Notes: generated from the letters alone by a model not told the origin. Positions 24,930-35,138 are shown, counted from the first letter of the stretch. The stretch is 64,000 bases of DNA from Saccharum officinarum (GCA_020631735.1 CM036197.1:47725880-47789879); one strand, 5' to 3'. Program-made: numbers and translations.

Positions 24930-25175
24930 TGAGGAGCGGCAATGATGCTGAGTGGCAGTGGCGAAAACGGGCATGGGGCTTGCCGCTCCCCCTGGAGGAG
25001 CAGCAGGCTTGCTGCTCCCTGATCTGGGGAGCGGCATCCTTGCCGCGCTCCTCTAGGGGGAGCGGCAGCCCCGTGCCCCGTTTTCGCTACTGCCACCTCA
25101 CTAGCATTGTCGCTCGTCCACGTGGGGAGCGGCAAGGTTGAAATGCCGCTGCCTCGCGTGGGGAGCGGCCAAAAG
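24930..25175. repeat. Cluster of GGGGAGCGGC-type motifs in the MULE 3' end
   Basis: The motif GGGGAGCGGC, or its reverse complement GCCGCTCCCC, occurs about six times, for example near 24980, 25026, 25058, 25117 and 25157. Subterminal repeats like this are common in DNA transposons as transposase-binding or structural elements. The actual MULE terminal repeat cannot be fixed because the left end lies outside the window. Confidence 0.5.
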
Positions 25176-25255
25176 CGTTAGATATAAAAAAACTTTCGGT
25201 GCTAAAATAAAAATAGTTTTTAAAAAGTGTTAAAAACAAAAAAAACCACTTTTGT

Positions 25256-25446
25256 TTGGGTCCACATATGCCTAGGACGTGGCTAGTGCCCGGACGTCCA
25301 GACGCTAGCCCCGTCCGGACGACCCGTGCCTGCCCCGCCCCGCTGTCCGCCCTGACTGCTATGCCTTACCTCCTGCGTGCCCACCCCAGTGTCGAGCACC
25401 CACTTGCACGCCCTGCCCGTAGCACCCTCTCTCTACTACATGCAGC
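25256..25446. other. Unassigned GC-rich repeat-like sequence
   Basis: No gene is supported. The stretch CGGACGTCCAGACGCTAGCCC (about 25293-25313) is matched near 37430-37450, inside another element, so this is probably part of a dispersed repeat. Confidence 0.4.
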
Positions 25447-26252
25447 TATACCTGAGCATTTTGCTGGCGGGCCAAAAAAGGCCAGTTATTTTGGGCCAAA
25501 AAAGTACCGTCCATGATCATCCCACTGGGCAGACCGTGCCCAATTTTTTTTCGGGCCGGGCCTGCCTGGGCGAGCCACCTGCGCATTCTATAGTGCAAAA
25601 TAGCAAAAAACTATATTTCTGGCCAGGCTCGGGCCAAGAAGGTTCGTAGGCGTAGCGATGAAAACGGACGGAAACGGACGGAAAAACCCTATTTCTACTT
25701 CCGTTTCTATATTTTTTGGTGGAAACGGGATCGGGTTCAGAAAATACGGGTTCGAAACGGAATCGGAATATGCGGACATATGCGGAAACGAACAAATACG
25801 GATGGAGAGCCGGAAAATAAATTAAGATCACATAATATAATATTCTCAAAGTATATATATATAAAGTCATGTAATAATATATACAAAGTTTAATATTCAT
25901 TTACATGCTATGTACGTGAACATAACAGGTATATTTGGTGATTCGTAGTATATTAACATAACATAAGGACATGTAATTGTTGAAACATGTTGAGTATAGA
26001 TTGAAAACGGGATAAAAACAGGAATAAATACGGGTCTATTCCATATTAAAACGGGATTACTCGGAAAACGGACGGAAAACACCATTTTCTACTTCCGCAA
26101 ATACGAAACAGGATCTCGCAAATACGAAAACAGACGGGAAAAGTATAGAAAAACGGAACGAGGCGGTACGGGAAAAATTTCGTCCGTTTTCATCCCTACG
26201 TAGGCGGGCTAAAACCCATCGGGCTTAGCCCGGGCTCATTTGCTCAGGTATA
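25447..26252. mobile_element. hAT-like MITE (outer), interrupted by an Ac/Ds-like element
   Basis: The ends are inverted: TATACCTGAGCA at 25447 and TGCTCAGGTATA ending at 26252, with further matching GC-rich sequence inside (GGCGGGCC against GCCCGGGC). Both flanks contain TGCAGCT, a possible but imperfect target duplication. Without the inner insertion it is about 250 bp and has no coding sequence. Assignment to hAT rests on size, end style and the flanks only. Confidence 0.55.
25653..26198. mobile_element. Ac/Ds-like non-autonomous hAT element, 546 bp
   Basis: The element begins TAGCGATGAAAACGGACG and ends with the inverse CGTCCGTTTTCATCCCTA, an 18 bp terminal inverted repeat with one mismatch. 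It is flanked by a perfect 8 bp duplication CGTAGGCG (25645-25652 and 26199-26206), the size made by hAT transposases. The ends (close to CAGGGATGAAA) and the many internal AAACGG / CCGTTT motifs are those of Ac/Ds, where AAACGG clusters bind the transposase. No transposase is encoded, so it depends on an Ac-type element elsewhere. Confidence 0.9.
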
Positions 26253-26318
26253 CGTGCAGCTGCAGGAGTGGCAGACATTTTTCCTCTGCATGCCGATTCC
26301 CACGCGAATGTGCTCCAC

Positions 26319-26418
26319 NNNNNNNNNNNNNNNNNNNNNNNNNNNNNNNNNNNNNNNNNNNNNNNNNNNNNNNNNNNNNNNNNNNNNNNNNNNNNNNNNN
26401 NNNNNNNNNNNNNNNNNN
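26319..26418. other. Assembly gap (100 N)
   Basis: Exactly 100 undetermined bases, the usual placeholder for a gap of unknown size. Sequence to the right starts inside a copia RNase H domain, so most of that element is missing here. Confidence 0.99.
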
Positions 26419-26615
26419 AATCTAGTTCAACATGCAAGAACAAAGCACATTGATGTCCGGCATCATTTCATAAGAAATCATCAACAAAAAGGAGACATTT
26501 TGCATTGAGAGTGTTGGCACCGATGATCGACTTGCTGATATCTTCAGCAAGCCACTTGATGAGAAGAGGTTTTGAAAGCTAAGGAATGAATTGAACATAC
26601 TTGACTTTCAAATAT
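26419..26615 (+). pseudogene. Sirevirus-type copia pol, C-terminal RNase H remnant
   Basis: The sequence after the gap encodes NLVQHARTKHIDVRHHFIRN and then HQQKGDI. It shifts frame to a degenerate version of the usual TDDQLADIF end and the closing LRNELNIL segment. This is the last part of Ty1/copia pol, the RNase H that degrades the RNA strand during reverse transcription. It is broken by a shift near 26505 and stops. The rest of pol is missing because of the gap. Confidence 0.85.
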
Positions 26616-27727
26616 GTGTTGGTGCACCCCATTTATACGACATGCCTCTCCTTCAAGCAAAGCAAGGTAAAATTATTTGACATGTTATTCATCCTTTGCT
26701 AAGGACTTGTTTAGTGTATCTAGTCATTCCTATCATGTCTTAGGCTCATTCATAAAAATCAAATGAATTTGATGCTTGTATGGTACCACTATTGCTTATA
26801 TGATTGAAATGATCTAGTGGTAGCATATAACATGTTTGTAGGCTTGTGAACCTAGTGTTTGATCTAGATAATGAGCTATAAGTGTTTAACTCAACATGGT
26901 GCATAATAACCCTCATTTGGAGGTGTGAAGAAGGTTACCTCTAAATCAACGAGTTAAATATATTTTGTAAATAATCTAGATTGAACCAAAATTAAGAAAA
27001 TGATCCTCACATATAATGGTTTCACACAACTCTAATAAAATTTGAGTTCACCTTTGTGGTCATTAATGACAAAGGGGGAGAGATAATTCCAAAGATATGA
27101 CCAAAGGGGTAGAAGTGAAACATGATAAAGAAAGGAAGGGATCAATTATTAAAATTTGAAGCACACAAGTAGGGGGAGGAAGCTCATAAACTTGTATGGT
27201 GTATTTGATTGTGCATTATATATGGTTGCTTGCATAAGCTTTAGTTTTTTCTCCGATACCATTGCTTGTGTAGTGTATGCTAGTTGTATTGATGAAATGA
27301 AAAACTAGCATGTATAGGTAAAGTAACTAAGACTTTTGCTTTCACAAGTGGTGTATTAGAGCCGTGCTTATAATGTTGATCTCACCGAGTTATCTAGATT
27401 TTGTGAATGTCTAGTTACTAATGGTGCTAAGGATAATGTATATTGGCAACTCCGATTGGTATCACGCTTCAAAGGTCCATTCTTTAAACCTTAGCATCAT
27501 TTGGTAGAAATTGACTCCTATCTTTCCCATCTAAGCATATGTGCTAGCTTTCACATCCAAACTCTTAGCACATATGTAGAGGGAGCAATTGCTACCAATT
27601 CGGGTTCATGAAACTTGTCCATATCCTTACACATGGTAAAATGCTTGGGCAAGCAACATGAATCCAAAAGATCTTTATCATAATATCTTTGTAAATGGGT
27701 TGTCATCAATTACCAAAAGGGAAAGAT
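26616..27727 (+). other. Sirevirus 3' non-coding region with several purine tracts
   Basis: About 1.1 kb between pol and the LTR without a supported gene. It carries several purine runs (ACAAAGGGGGAGAGA near 27068, AGTAGGGGGAGGAAG near 27170 and AAAGGGAAAGAT just before the LTR). Repeated polypurine tracts upstream of the 3' LTR are a known trait of Sireviruses. Confidence 0.65.
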
Positions 27728-29504
27728 TGAAAGCCCTAATTTGGTTTTGGATAATTGATAAAACTAGGGACTAATCATTATGCTAAGTGTGTAGACATGA
27801 AATAATAAGTCCCATGCCAAGTGGTGGAGCCTAGAGAAGGATCATGGTGATGATAGTGTTGACCACAAGATGATCAAGGGCTCAACTTAGAAAAGAAGAA
27901 AGAGAAAAACAAAAATGGGCTCAAGGCAAAGGTATATGTGATAGGGCTATTTTTGTTTTGCACTCAAGACACCATAAAGGGTGCGAGTGACTTAGGATCG
28001 ATATTTGTACTATGAAGAGGGGAATTTCACAGTTAAAATGGTTATCAAGTGCCACTAGGTGAATTTATATGAGCATATACATTAGAACCTAGTGTGAGCT
28101 AACATAACCCTTGAATTTTTTGTGAAAATATGCTAACACACGTGTACAAGGTGATACACTTAGTGGTTAGCACATTTGAGCAAGGGCTAAGAAGGTGGTG
28201 AAGTCATGGTAGTGTGTCTCGCTGAGAAACACTGACCGTGCTGATCACGATGTGACCGGACGCTGACATCAGCGTCCGGTCAGTGTTGGCTGGTTGCGCG
28301 CAGGAGGCGATGGTTGGACCGGACGCGTTCGGTCACTATTTCTGCATGAAAAGCCCTTACTGGACTCGACCGGACCCTGGGTTGGCCATGTCCGGTCATT
28401 TCTTCAGGCACATCTGGTCACAGCTTTGACTGCGCACTGACTAACTTTACAACCGTTGAAGATCAACGCGCAGTATTTGAACGAGGACATGTGGCGCCCA
28501 TCCGTGGGCTTGGCGTGCAGCGACCGAACGCTGAGGCTACGTCCGGTAGCCCCGTAGGAGGCACAGTAAAGGGCCTAACAGCTCTATTCTTTGGGGACGC
28601 TTATAAATAGTTAGTGGCCGACTCTTGGGGAGTCCTCTTGGCATTTTTTATCATCTTGACATCCTCTTGAGCTAAGCATACTCCCTCTCACTCATCTTCC
28701 TTGTTTGGTTCCTAATCCAAAGTGAGATTGAGTGACTCCAAGTGTATTTGCTTGAGTGGGGATCGTTTGAGCTGCAGGATTTTTGTTACTCTTGGTGGTT
28801 GCTGCCACCTAGACAGCTTAGAGCAGCGGAGGAGTTGTGGCAAGAGTTGGTGATTGTTCTTGGCCACCTCTCGGTAATTATGAGGGGTTCTTGTGCCTTC
28901 CCTGGCGGAGCGCCAAAGGCAACTTTAGTGGATTGCTCGTGTCATTGAGTTACCTCACTTGTGGGTAGGTTCTTACGATGTTCACGGGTTGGGCGAGGTT
29001 TGTGCTACACCTCTTAGCCGTCGAACCACCAAGTGTTGGTCGACACAACAGAAACGTAACGTGCCGGCAAGCATGTGAACCTTGGGAGAAAAACACTTGT
29101 GTCTCTTGCCATTTGGTATTCTCCCAGTGTATTGATTGGTTATCATCTTGGTGATTAGTTCATCCCCTACGTGGCGGTATAACAATATTGAATTCTCTAT
29201 TACTTTCTCACAAACTAGTTGTAGCAAGCTCTTTAGTGTATTGAGAGCTTACTTTGTAGCTTAAGTTCTTCTAGTGGAGCTATTTAGTGTAGCAAGTTTG
29301 AGAGCTCTTAGTGAGTAGCTACTTAGCTCTTATGTGTGCTTAGTGATTATAGCAACTAGAATTGTTTGGATAGGTGGCTTGCAACCCTTGTAGAGCTAGA
29401 GCAAAATTGCATTACGCCGTTTGTCTTACTAATCAAATTGCTCTAGTGATCTTGTAGATTTTTATTAGGCTATTCACCCCTTCTAGCCATATTAGGACCT
29501 TTCA
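27728..29504 (+). repeat. 3' LTR of the Sirevirus element (1,777 bp)
   Basis: It begins TGAAAGCCCTAATTTGG directly after a purine tract and ends GGACCTTTCA, giving TG...CA ends. It contains repeated CGGACGC / GCGTCCGGTCA motifs at about 28240-28560. A likely TATA box, TTATAAATA, lies at 28600-28608, followed by a CTCTTGGGGAGTCC leader typical of these LTRs. The matching 5' LTR is not in the window. Confidence 0.8.
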
Positions 29505-30890
29505 CTGCCGCCACTGGACGGACCATTCCGGAGGAGGCGTTGCCGCAAGAGGGGTCGGCGTTGTCAGGCGATGGCGCAGGGCCGTCCCAGGTTCTAGTTC
29601 AGGTGGGCGGTGAGCCACACACGTGGGGAGGCCCCCAGATCTGATGGGCCGAGAGGTAGAATCCTGAGTCGGCATTCTTCGTCCTTGACGACAAGGAGGA
29701 GGCGAGGGACTGGGGTACCATCCAGTCAGGGGTCGGACTTGCGGTTCGCTCCCTGACGACCGCTTTAGACTCGCTGCGTGACGTCGTCACCCTAGTCGGT
29801 CAGGTATGATTTGTTCGTGCTCCCATGCTTCATTCATCCTTCGTCTGCTTCTAACCTGTGTCTCCTTCGTAGTCCCTCATCGAGCGCAGCCACGAGAAGT
29901 CCCTGTTCCTCTATCGTGAGAGGAACGTTTGGGACGATCTTGCCGAGGAGGCACGGTTGTGCGGGAGTTGGCGGTGCAACTTTCTGCCACCTGTCAGAGG
30001 GCCACCGAGCTCGCCCCTGCCGCCGAGGAGGTGGCCAATCTCCAAATCAGGGAGGCGGACGCCCGTCGGCATGCCATTGAGGCTGAAGAGAAGGCCGCGG
30101 CCCTGATTGAAAGGGCGCTCAAGGATGACGCGGAAGCCGAGTGGGTTCGAAAGCAACAGGATGACCTGCTCCAAACCGTGGCGGGGCTCCGCGCAGAGCA
30201 TGATTCGGCCCGGCAGTAACGTGACGATGCTCGTGGGTGGGTCAATGACCTCCTGGGCGAGGTTGTTAAGGAGAGGGGCCTGAAGTTGAAGGCTGAGGAC
30301 GTCTTTGCCGGGCTTGCCGTGGAGTTCGCTCGGGGCAAGGCAAAAATTCATATCCTAGAGACTAAGGTGTCCCGGCAGAGCGGGGAGATCGACAAACTTT
30401 GGTCGGACGTCAGAGGTGAGCCTTCAGGCCCTATGTCGCTCTTCCTAGATCCGAGGTGCCTTTCTGACACGGTCGGTATAATGGTGTGGGCAGGCCTCGA
30501 GGATAAGCTCGCAGAGGAGGTGGTGAAGAGCCACGACCTAGGGGGCTCCCTCCAGAAGGAGCACGACGAGCACGAAGCCCTGCGTGCCGCCATTAGCCTG
30601 GTCTGCGACGACCTCTCGCTGGTCCCGAAGCAGGAGGGGAGCTCCCTCGCGGTTCGTGCCACCCAGATCGTGGACCGGGCATGCGAGGTCGCGAGGCTTG
30701 CACTTGGCTTCGGCATCCATCAGTCATTCGCAATCGCCCGTTCTCACTATGAGAACATTGACTTGGTGGCGATGAGCCAAGGCTACGCGCCTGGCTACAC
30801 CGACACCCAGCTGGACGAGATTGAGAAGGCGGCGTCCTCCCCTGCATGAAATTTAGCCAGTCAGATAGAGGATGAGGTTGTCCCTTAGTA
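29505..30890 (+). pseudogene. Gypsy/Tat-like transposon protein, coiled-coil C-terminal part
   Basis: Exon 1 (to 29802) encodes FVLDDKEEARDWGTIQSGVG. A GT-AG intron (29803-29874) follows; exon 2 continues with SLIERSHEKSLFLYRERN and a long Ala/Glu/Arg-rich coiled coil. The end, FGIHQSFAIARSHY then MSQGYAPGYTDTQLDEIEK, is the signature of the proteins often annotated in grasses as putative gypsy-type transposon protein. One frame (29929-30849) runs most of the length but has a TAA at 30217-30219. A frame change lies near 29930 and a TGA at 30847-30849 precedes a residual IEDEVVP. Its role is unknown; I infer a structural or accessory protein of a Tat-type element. The 5' side is cut off by the Sirevirus LTR ending at 29504. 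Confidence 0.62.
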
Positions 30891-31017
30891 AGCTGAGGCG
30901 TGGTTCCCAGAGACTTGTAATTCGAACAAGTTTTTGGCGTTTAAGTTTGATCGAACAAACATTTAGCTTTTATTGTTTAAACACTTGTCCCTTTTTTAAC
31001 GTAAAAAGGTTGACGCG

Positions 31018-31370
31018 ATCCGATCCCTCCTGACGCTAAGGTTAGAGAGTTCGAGGCACGGGTGACAGAATCTGATCACACTGGTGAGCAAAGGTACGGT
31101 AGCCGCCGGGGCATAAACCTTTCGCAGTTCGACCAGCTTTACTCAGGGTCTGTTCCGCGATTCTCACCTCCGAGTCTTAGCGTAAAGAGGGGTCAACTGC
31201 AAAAAAGTGTTCTAGAATATTAGATGCCCACGACAACTCTCCCGAGTGAGGCCCGACCTCCGGCCGTTGCGGGGGTCGGGCAATACGGTCCGATCCGTCC
31301 CAACGCTAAGGTTACAAAGTTTGAGGTGCGGGTGAGAAAAACTCTGATTACACTGGAGAGCAAAAACACC
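31018..31370. repeat. Pair of diverged direct repeats (about 80 bp, 272 bp apart)
   Basis: The block CCGATCCCTCCTGACGCTAA... at about 31018-31098 recurs at about 31290-31370 as CCGATCCGTCCCAACGCTAA.... Both continue through GGTGMGGGTGA...-like sequence to CACTGGWGAGCAAA. Repeats between coding region and LTR are common in Tat-type gypsy elements, which suits the gene upstream. I could not find the LTR itself. Confidence 0.6.
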
Positions 31371-31529
31371 TAGTGTAACAAAGAAGCTACAATATAAAAT
31401 ATACAAGAGCGAAGCGATAATAACCTCACAAGAAAAAGAAATAGGAAAAGAGAACAGATATCCACCATGCCAGAAGAGCGGCGTAAGCCATAAGGTTTTT
31501 GAAGGTAGGTCAAAGTCCAAGTAACGCGT

Positions 31530-32275
31530 CCGCTATAATGACGAGAACTTAATTAAGACGTGAAAAAAAAGTAGAGGTGCCTGACCAGGTCGCCGTGACA
31601 AGATCCTTAACCACTACAAAAACACTTGAGCGTGATTCCATTGAGCACAAGCGTAGCTTCCACGGGGCAGTCCCACGCTTCAATGTTGGCTGATGGTGTC
31701 ATTAAATCATGTACTGCCTCCGTGTCGTTCTCACTTTTCAAAAGTCGAATGCTTTTAAATTTTGATCAAATATATATACAAGAAAAATATTAATATTTAT
31801 AGTATATAATCAGTATAATTAGTATTCTAATAAAAATGTATTTGAAGATATAAATATTGTTAATATTTTTATAAATTTAATTAAATCTAAAAAGTTCGGT
31901 TAGCACAAATTGTGTAGCGACATTTGTTTTTGGACGGAGAGAGTATGTTTTAATGTAAAGTGAGTAAAAAAAGCATGAAGGCTGTGGCTGGGCAGGATGT
32001 GAGAGTAGCCAGTAGAAACATCCATGGAGCTCTATGCGTCCGAGACCACATTGATGAGTGAAGCTACAGATTATAGTATGCGTCGTTCTATACCGCTACG
32101 TGTTTATTATATAGTTCGACCAATATATGTCCTAATAGAACTTGTTACATGTGTCTAAAAAAAGATAGAGATAGAATTTGGTATATAGTTGAGTATGACT
32201 CTGAGTCTACTTGGAATTTAATATTGTTCCTATTTTTAGAACTCTGTCTCTGTTTCTAATTGTAAGTATCTATAA
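31530..32275 (+). repeat. Segmental duplication, copy 1 (intergenic)
   Basis: The sequence from TATAATGACGAGAACTTAATT through CTACAAAAACACTTGAGCG and GCGTCCGAGACCACATTGATG is repeated in the same order at 33455-34590 with many substitutions. No gene is visible in it. It resumes after the 742 bp insertion at 33021 for roughly 40 bp. It gives the empty-site comparison for three insertions in copy 2, and copy 2 does the same for the 742 bp insertion here. Confidence 0.75.
31714..31943. mobile_element. Stowaway-type MITE (230 bp)
   Basis: It begins CTGCCTCCGT and ends ACGGAGAGAG, close to the standard Stowaway ends CTCCCTCCGT / ACGGAGGGAG, and is flanked by TA (31712-31713 and 31944-31945). It is AT-rich and non-coding, mobilised by Tc1/mariner transposases in trans. 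Confidence 0.75.
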
Positions 32276-33017
32276 GAGCATCTCAAACAACACTATCTAT
32301 CAGACTACCTATCCCTAATTTGGGCAGTGGAGGATAAAAAGTCCACTCCTACAGATTACCTACTAGGCCTCCCAAATCTGTTGGCTACTCAAATCCCCCA
32401 CCCAATACCTATTCCTGTTGGGCCACAGATGACTACCCAAAAATCGATTTGGTCCTTTTCCCCTCCGCACTGGTCCGCACACCCTATCTTTCCCGTCGTC
32501 GCCGAGCAAGGTCGCCGTCGAGCACTCGTCCATGGTTGAGTCCCGCCTTCTCTTCCAGCCGGCGGCGCCTCCCCAACCCTCCTTGGCGGCTCCCTAGGCG
32601 GCCATCCCCGTCGTGGCGGTGGTGCCGCCTTCGGCGCGACCACCCACAACGCCGGTGGTGCTGTCCTCCCTAGTGCGGCGGTGCTTCCCCGGCCCTCCCA
32701 GCGCGGTGGTGCAGCCTCCTTTGCTTGGCCGGTGCAGCTTCCCTCCATCCTCCGGCAGCCACAGCACAGTCGGGCAACCCAGCTCCCCTCCCCGGCGCGG
32801 CGATGCTTGGCCGAGTTCGTGTATGGCATAGTGAAGAACTAGATGAGAGGATGACATATAGGACCCACATGTCATTCTCTATCACGATGGATTTGGATAG
32901 CTTGCTTTAGGTAGTATTGCTGAAGACGAGAGCAAAATATAGGTAATATCAAAATGGATGGCTACCTAAATAAAAAAAATAGATAGTCTAATTTATGTAG
33001 CATTGCTGGAGATGCTC
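32276..33017. mobile_element. GAGCATCTC-ended TIR element with GC-rich core (742 bp)
   Basis: It begins GAGCATCTCAAACAACACT; the reverse complement of its end is GAGCATCTCCAGCAATGCT. It is flanked by TAA (32273-32275 and 33018-33020), suggesting PIF/Harbinger. The corresponding place in duplication copy 2 (near 34567) reads straight through, so this is an insertion. The core at about 32460-32830 is very GC-rich and unlike the AT-rich ends, as if a genic fragment had been captured, but I recognise no protein in it. Confidence 0.72.
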
Positions 33018-33276
33018 TAATTCTATGAAAAGGAGGGCCTCAGAAGAGGGCGAAAGCACACCTAAACAAAGATGAACACCTAAACGACGACAGGGGTATC
33101 CAGCTGTCTAGGTACTAGATGCCCGAAGATGAACACACCTAAACAAAAGGGACAATACACTACGGTGCATCTGCTTCTTCCGGCAGTCCGTTTCTTGACA
33201 CTATTATCTCTTTTTTTTCCTGCGAGGAAACCTTAACACTTCATATGTTTTAAAATACTATAAGTATATTTTAGTT

Positions 33277-33445
33277 TTATTGATTTATTCTAAATCAAAC
33301 TTGTGTCTAAGAAAAATATGTCAACATGACTTCGAACAGTCCAGAGCCTACCATAAATAAATACCATGCCAAACTATCACCACTCACCACGCACGTCGAT
33401 CACTTCTCGTTCATCGTAGGGCCGCTTTCCATAGGACTAGAAACA
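33277..33445 (+). repeat. Relic copy of the receptor-like gene's promoter and 5' leader
   Basis: From GTGTCTAAGAAAAATATGTCAA through CAGTCCAGAGCCTACC, AAATAAATACCATGCC and GATCACTTCTCGTTCATCG, this region matches 37890-38025, just upstream of the receptor-like protein gene. Here the TATA element reads CCATAAATA instead of CTATAAATA, and no coding sequence follows. I infer a former tandem gene copy whose coding region is lost. Confidence 0.75.
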
Positions 33446-33524
33446 ACAACCCTCTAGAATGACGAGGACTTAATTGAGAAGTGAAAGGTAGAGGTGTGCC
33501 TGACGGCCCTGACTAGGTCGCCAT

Positions 33525-33573
33525 GACAGGATCATTCCTTTTTTTTTTTTGAGCCAGGACAGGATCATTCCTT
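33525..33573 (-). mobile_element. Tiny retroposition scar: poly(A) tract with target duplication
   Basis: GACAGGATCATTCCTT occurs at 33525-33540 and again at 33558-33573, flanking only T10 plus GAGCCAG. On the minus strand this is CTGGCTC followed by a poly(A) run between 14-16 bp direct repeats, the shape left by LINE-type target-primed reverse transcription. The duplicate locus near 31600 (GACAAGATCCTTAACC) lacks it. Confidence 0.55.
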
Positions 33574-33695
33574 AACTGCTACAAAAACACTTGAGCGCGT
33601 TTCCATTGAGCACAAGCGTAGCCTCCACGGCGCGAAGGTCGTTACAGGCAGGCCCACCGCTTCAATGTTGGCTGGTGGTATCATCAAATCATGTA

Positions 33696-33930
33696 CTCAC
33701 TCCATCCTTTTTAACTGTCCTTTTCGTTTACTAAGAAACAACTTTAATTAAATATATATAAAAATATTAATATTTATGGTACATAACTTTAATATCACTA
33801 AATAGATCGTTGAATCTATTTTATACTAAATTTATCTGGATACAAATATTTTTAATATCCTTTACAACTCTAATCAGATTTATCGGCATGGTACGTAAAT
33901 ACAGATATTTAGGGATAGAAAGAATTGGTT
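33696..33930. mobile_element. Decayed Stowaway-type MITE (orthologue of the 31714 copy)
   Basis: It begins CTCACTCCATCC after TA and shares AATATTAATATTTATGGTA with the first copy. The right terminal repeat is no longer recognisable. Being present in both duplication copies, it is older than the duplication. Confidence 0.6.
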
Positions 33931-34016
33931 TGGATGTCAGGTGGAGTAAAATAGCAGGAAGGCGGTGGCTGGGGAAGACGTCAGAGTAGCCTGGAGAAAT
34001 ATCCATGGAGCTCTAA

Positions 34017-34288
34017 GGCCGTGTTTAGTTGTCCCAAATTGGCATGGGCAAAATCTGCATAGTATAAGATTACGCACTGTAGCATTTTGTGTATTTATGA
34101 ATTTTTGTCCAAACATTGACTAATTAGGCTTAAAAGATTCGTCTCGCAAAGTACAACAAAACTGTGCAATTAGTTTTTTATTTCATCTACATTTAGTACT
34201 CCATACATGTGTCGACATTTTGATGTGATGGAGAATCTTCTTTTTGCATAGTAAAATTTTGGGGGAAATTTGGCATCTAAACAGGGCC
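34017..34288. mobile_element. Tourist-like MITE (272 bp)
   Basis: It begins GGCCGTGTTTAGTTG and ends CATCTAAACAGGGCC, with TAA on both sides (34014-34016 and 34289-34291), the PIF/Harbinger target size. Duplication copy 1 has the uninterrupted site (GAGCTCTATGCGTCCG near 32030). A related copy in the opposite orientation is at 35387-35661. Confidence 0.88.
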
Positions 34289-34738
34289 TAAGCGTCCGAG
34301 ACCACATTGATGAGTGAAGTGACAGATTACAGTATGCGTCGCTGTATCATAGCAAGATTACAGGATGTTGTTCTATACCGCTACGTGTCTATTATAATAT
34401 ATATAGTTCGACCAATATATGTCCTAATAGAACTTGTTATCTGTATTAAAAAATAAAACTTGGTATATTGTAAAGTAGGACTCTAAATCTACTTGGAGTA
34501 CAATATTATTCCTAAACTTATTATATCTTTAGGACTCTAGCTCTATTCCTAATTTTACATATCTATATACTTCTCACAAAGGGACGGCACCAAAAGAGGA
34601 GGGAGACACCACTCTAGGTGACATACTATTCATTAGATTAGAGACGCAGTTGATGATGGAAGCACAACACTTCAAAAACAATCGTTTGCTTCTCTTCCTC
34701 TCCTAGTGCGACTGAGAGGGACTGTTATAGAAGTGTAA

Positions 34739-34866
34739 GGTCCTGTTCATGCGGCTTATAATCCGTACTTTTTAGCTTGTTTTTTCAGTCAGAACAGTAT
34801 TTTTCTCTCACAACAAATCAGCCAACAGTGTTTTCAGCTGGCTTATCGGTACAGCCGAACGAGGCC
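34739..34866. mobile_element. Short Tourist-like MITE, copy 1 (128 bp)
   Basis: It begins GGTCCTGTTCATGCGGC, contains GAACAGTATTTTTCTCTCAC and ends GCCGAACGAGGCC, with TAA before and AAA after. Two more copies lie at 35010-35138 (same orientation) and 37542-37660 (reverse). Confidence 0.75.
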
Positions 34867-35009
34867 AAAGTGTGTGTCTATGTGTGTGTGTAAAAATTAT
34901 GAATAAATATAAACTCCTAAAGATAGATAGGTTTAGGATCACAATTGTACTCCAAGTAGATTTAGAGTCCTACTCAGGCATGTACCAAATTCTATTAGAG
35001 CATCTCTAA

Positions 35010-35138
35010 GGCCCTGTTCATCTGGCTTATAATCCGTCTTATTCAGCTTGTTTTTTCAGCCGGAACAGTATTTTTCTCTCACAAAAAATCAGCCAACAGT
35101 GTTTTTCAGCCGGCTTATAATTCCAGCCGAACGGCTCC
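35010..35138. mobile_element. Short Tourist-like MITE, copy 2 (129 bp)
   Basis: It begins GGCCCTGTTCATCTGGC and ends GCCGAACGGCTCC, with TAA on both sides (35007-35009 and 35139-35141, the left one sharing the host AA). It sits within the left terminal repeat of the 2.5 kb element and therefore inserted after it. Confidence 0.8.

Larger units (their letters stand above)
33455..34590 (+). repeat. Segmental duplication, copy 2 (intergenic)
   Basis: It is colinear with 31530-32275. It has gained a poly(T) mini-insertion (33541-33557) and a Tourist MITE (34017-34288); its Stowaway is more decayed at the right end. No gene is visible. Confidence 0.75.

Noticed and set aside
24792..25141. Leu/Ala-rich open frames next to the GRF gene
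   Set aside because: They arise from repeated GGGGAGCGGC motifs; frames overlap on both strands with no family match.
28742..28948. 68-residue frame in the Sirevirus LTR
   Set aside because: Lies inside the LTR; this stretch is typical non-coding Sirevirus LTR sequence.
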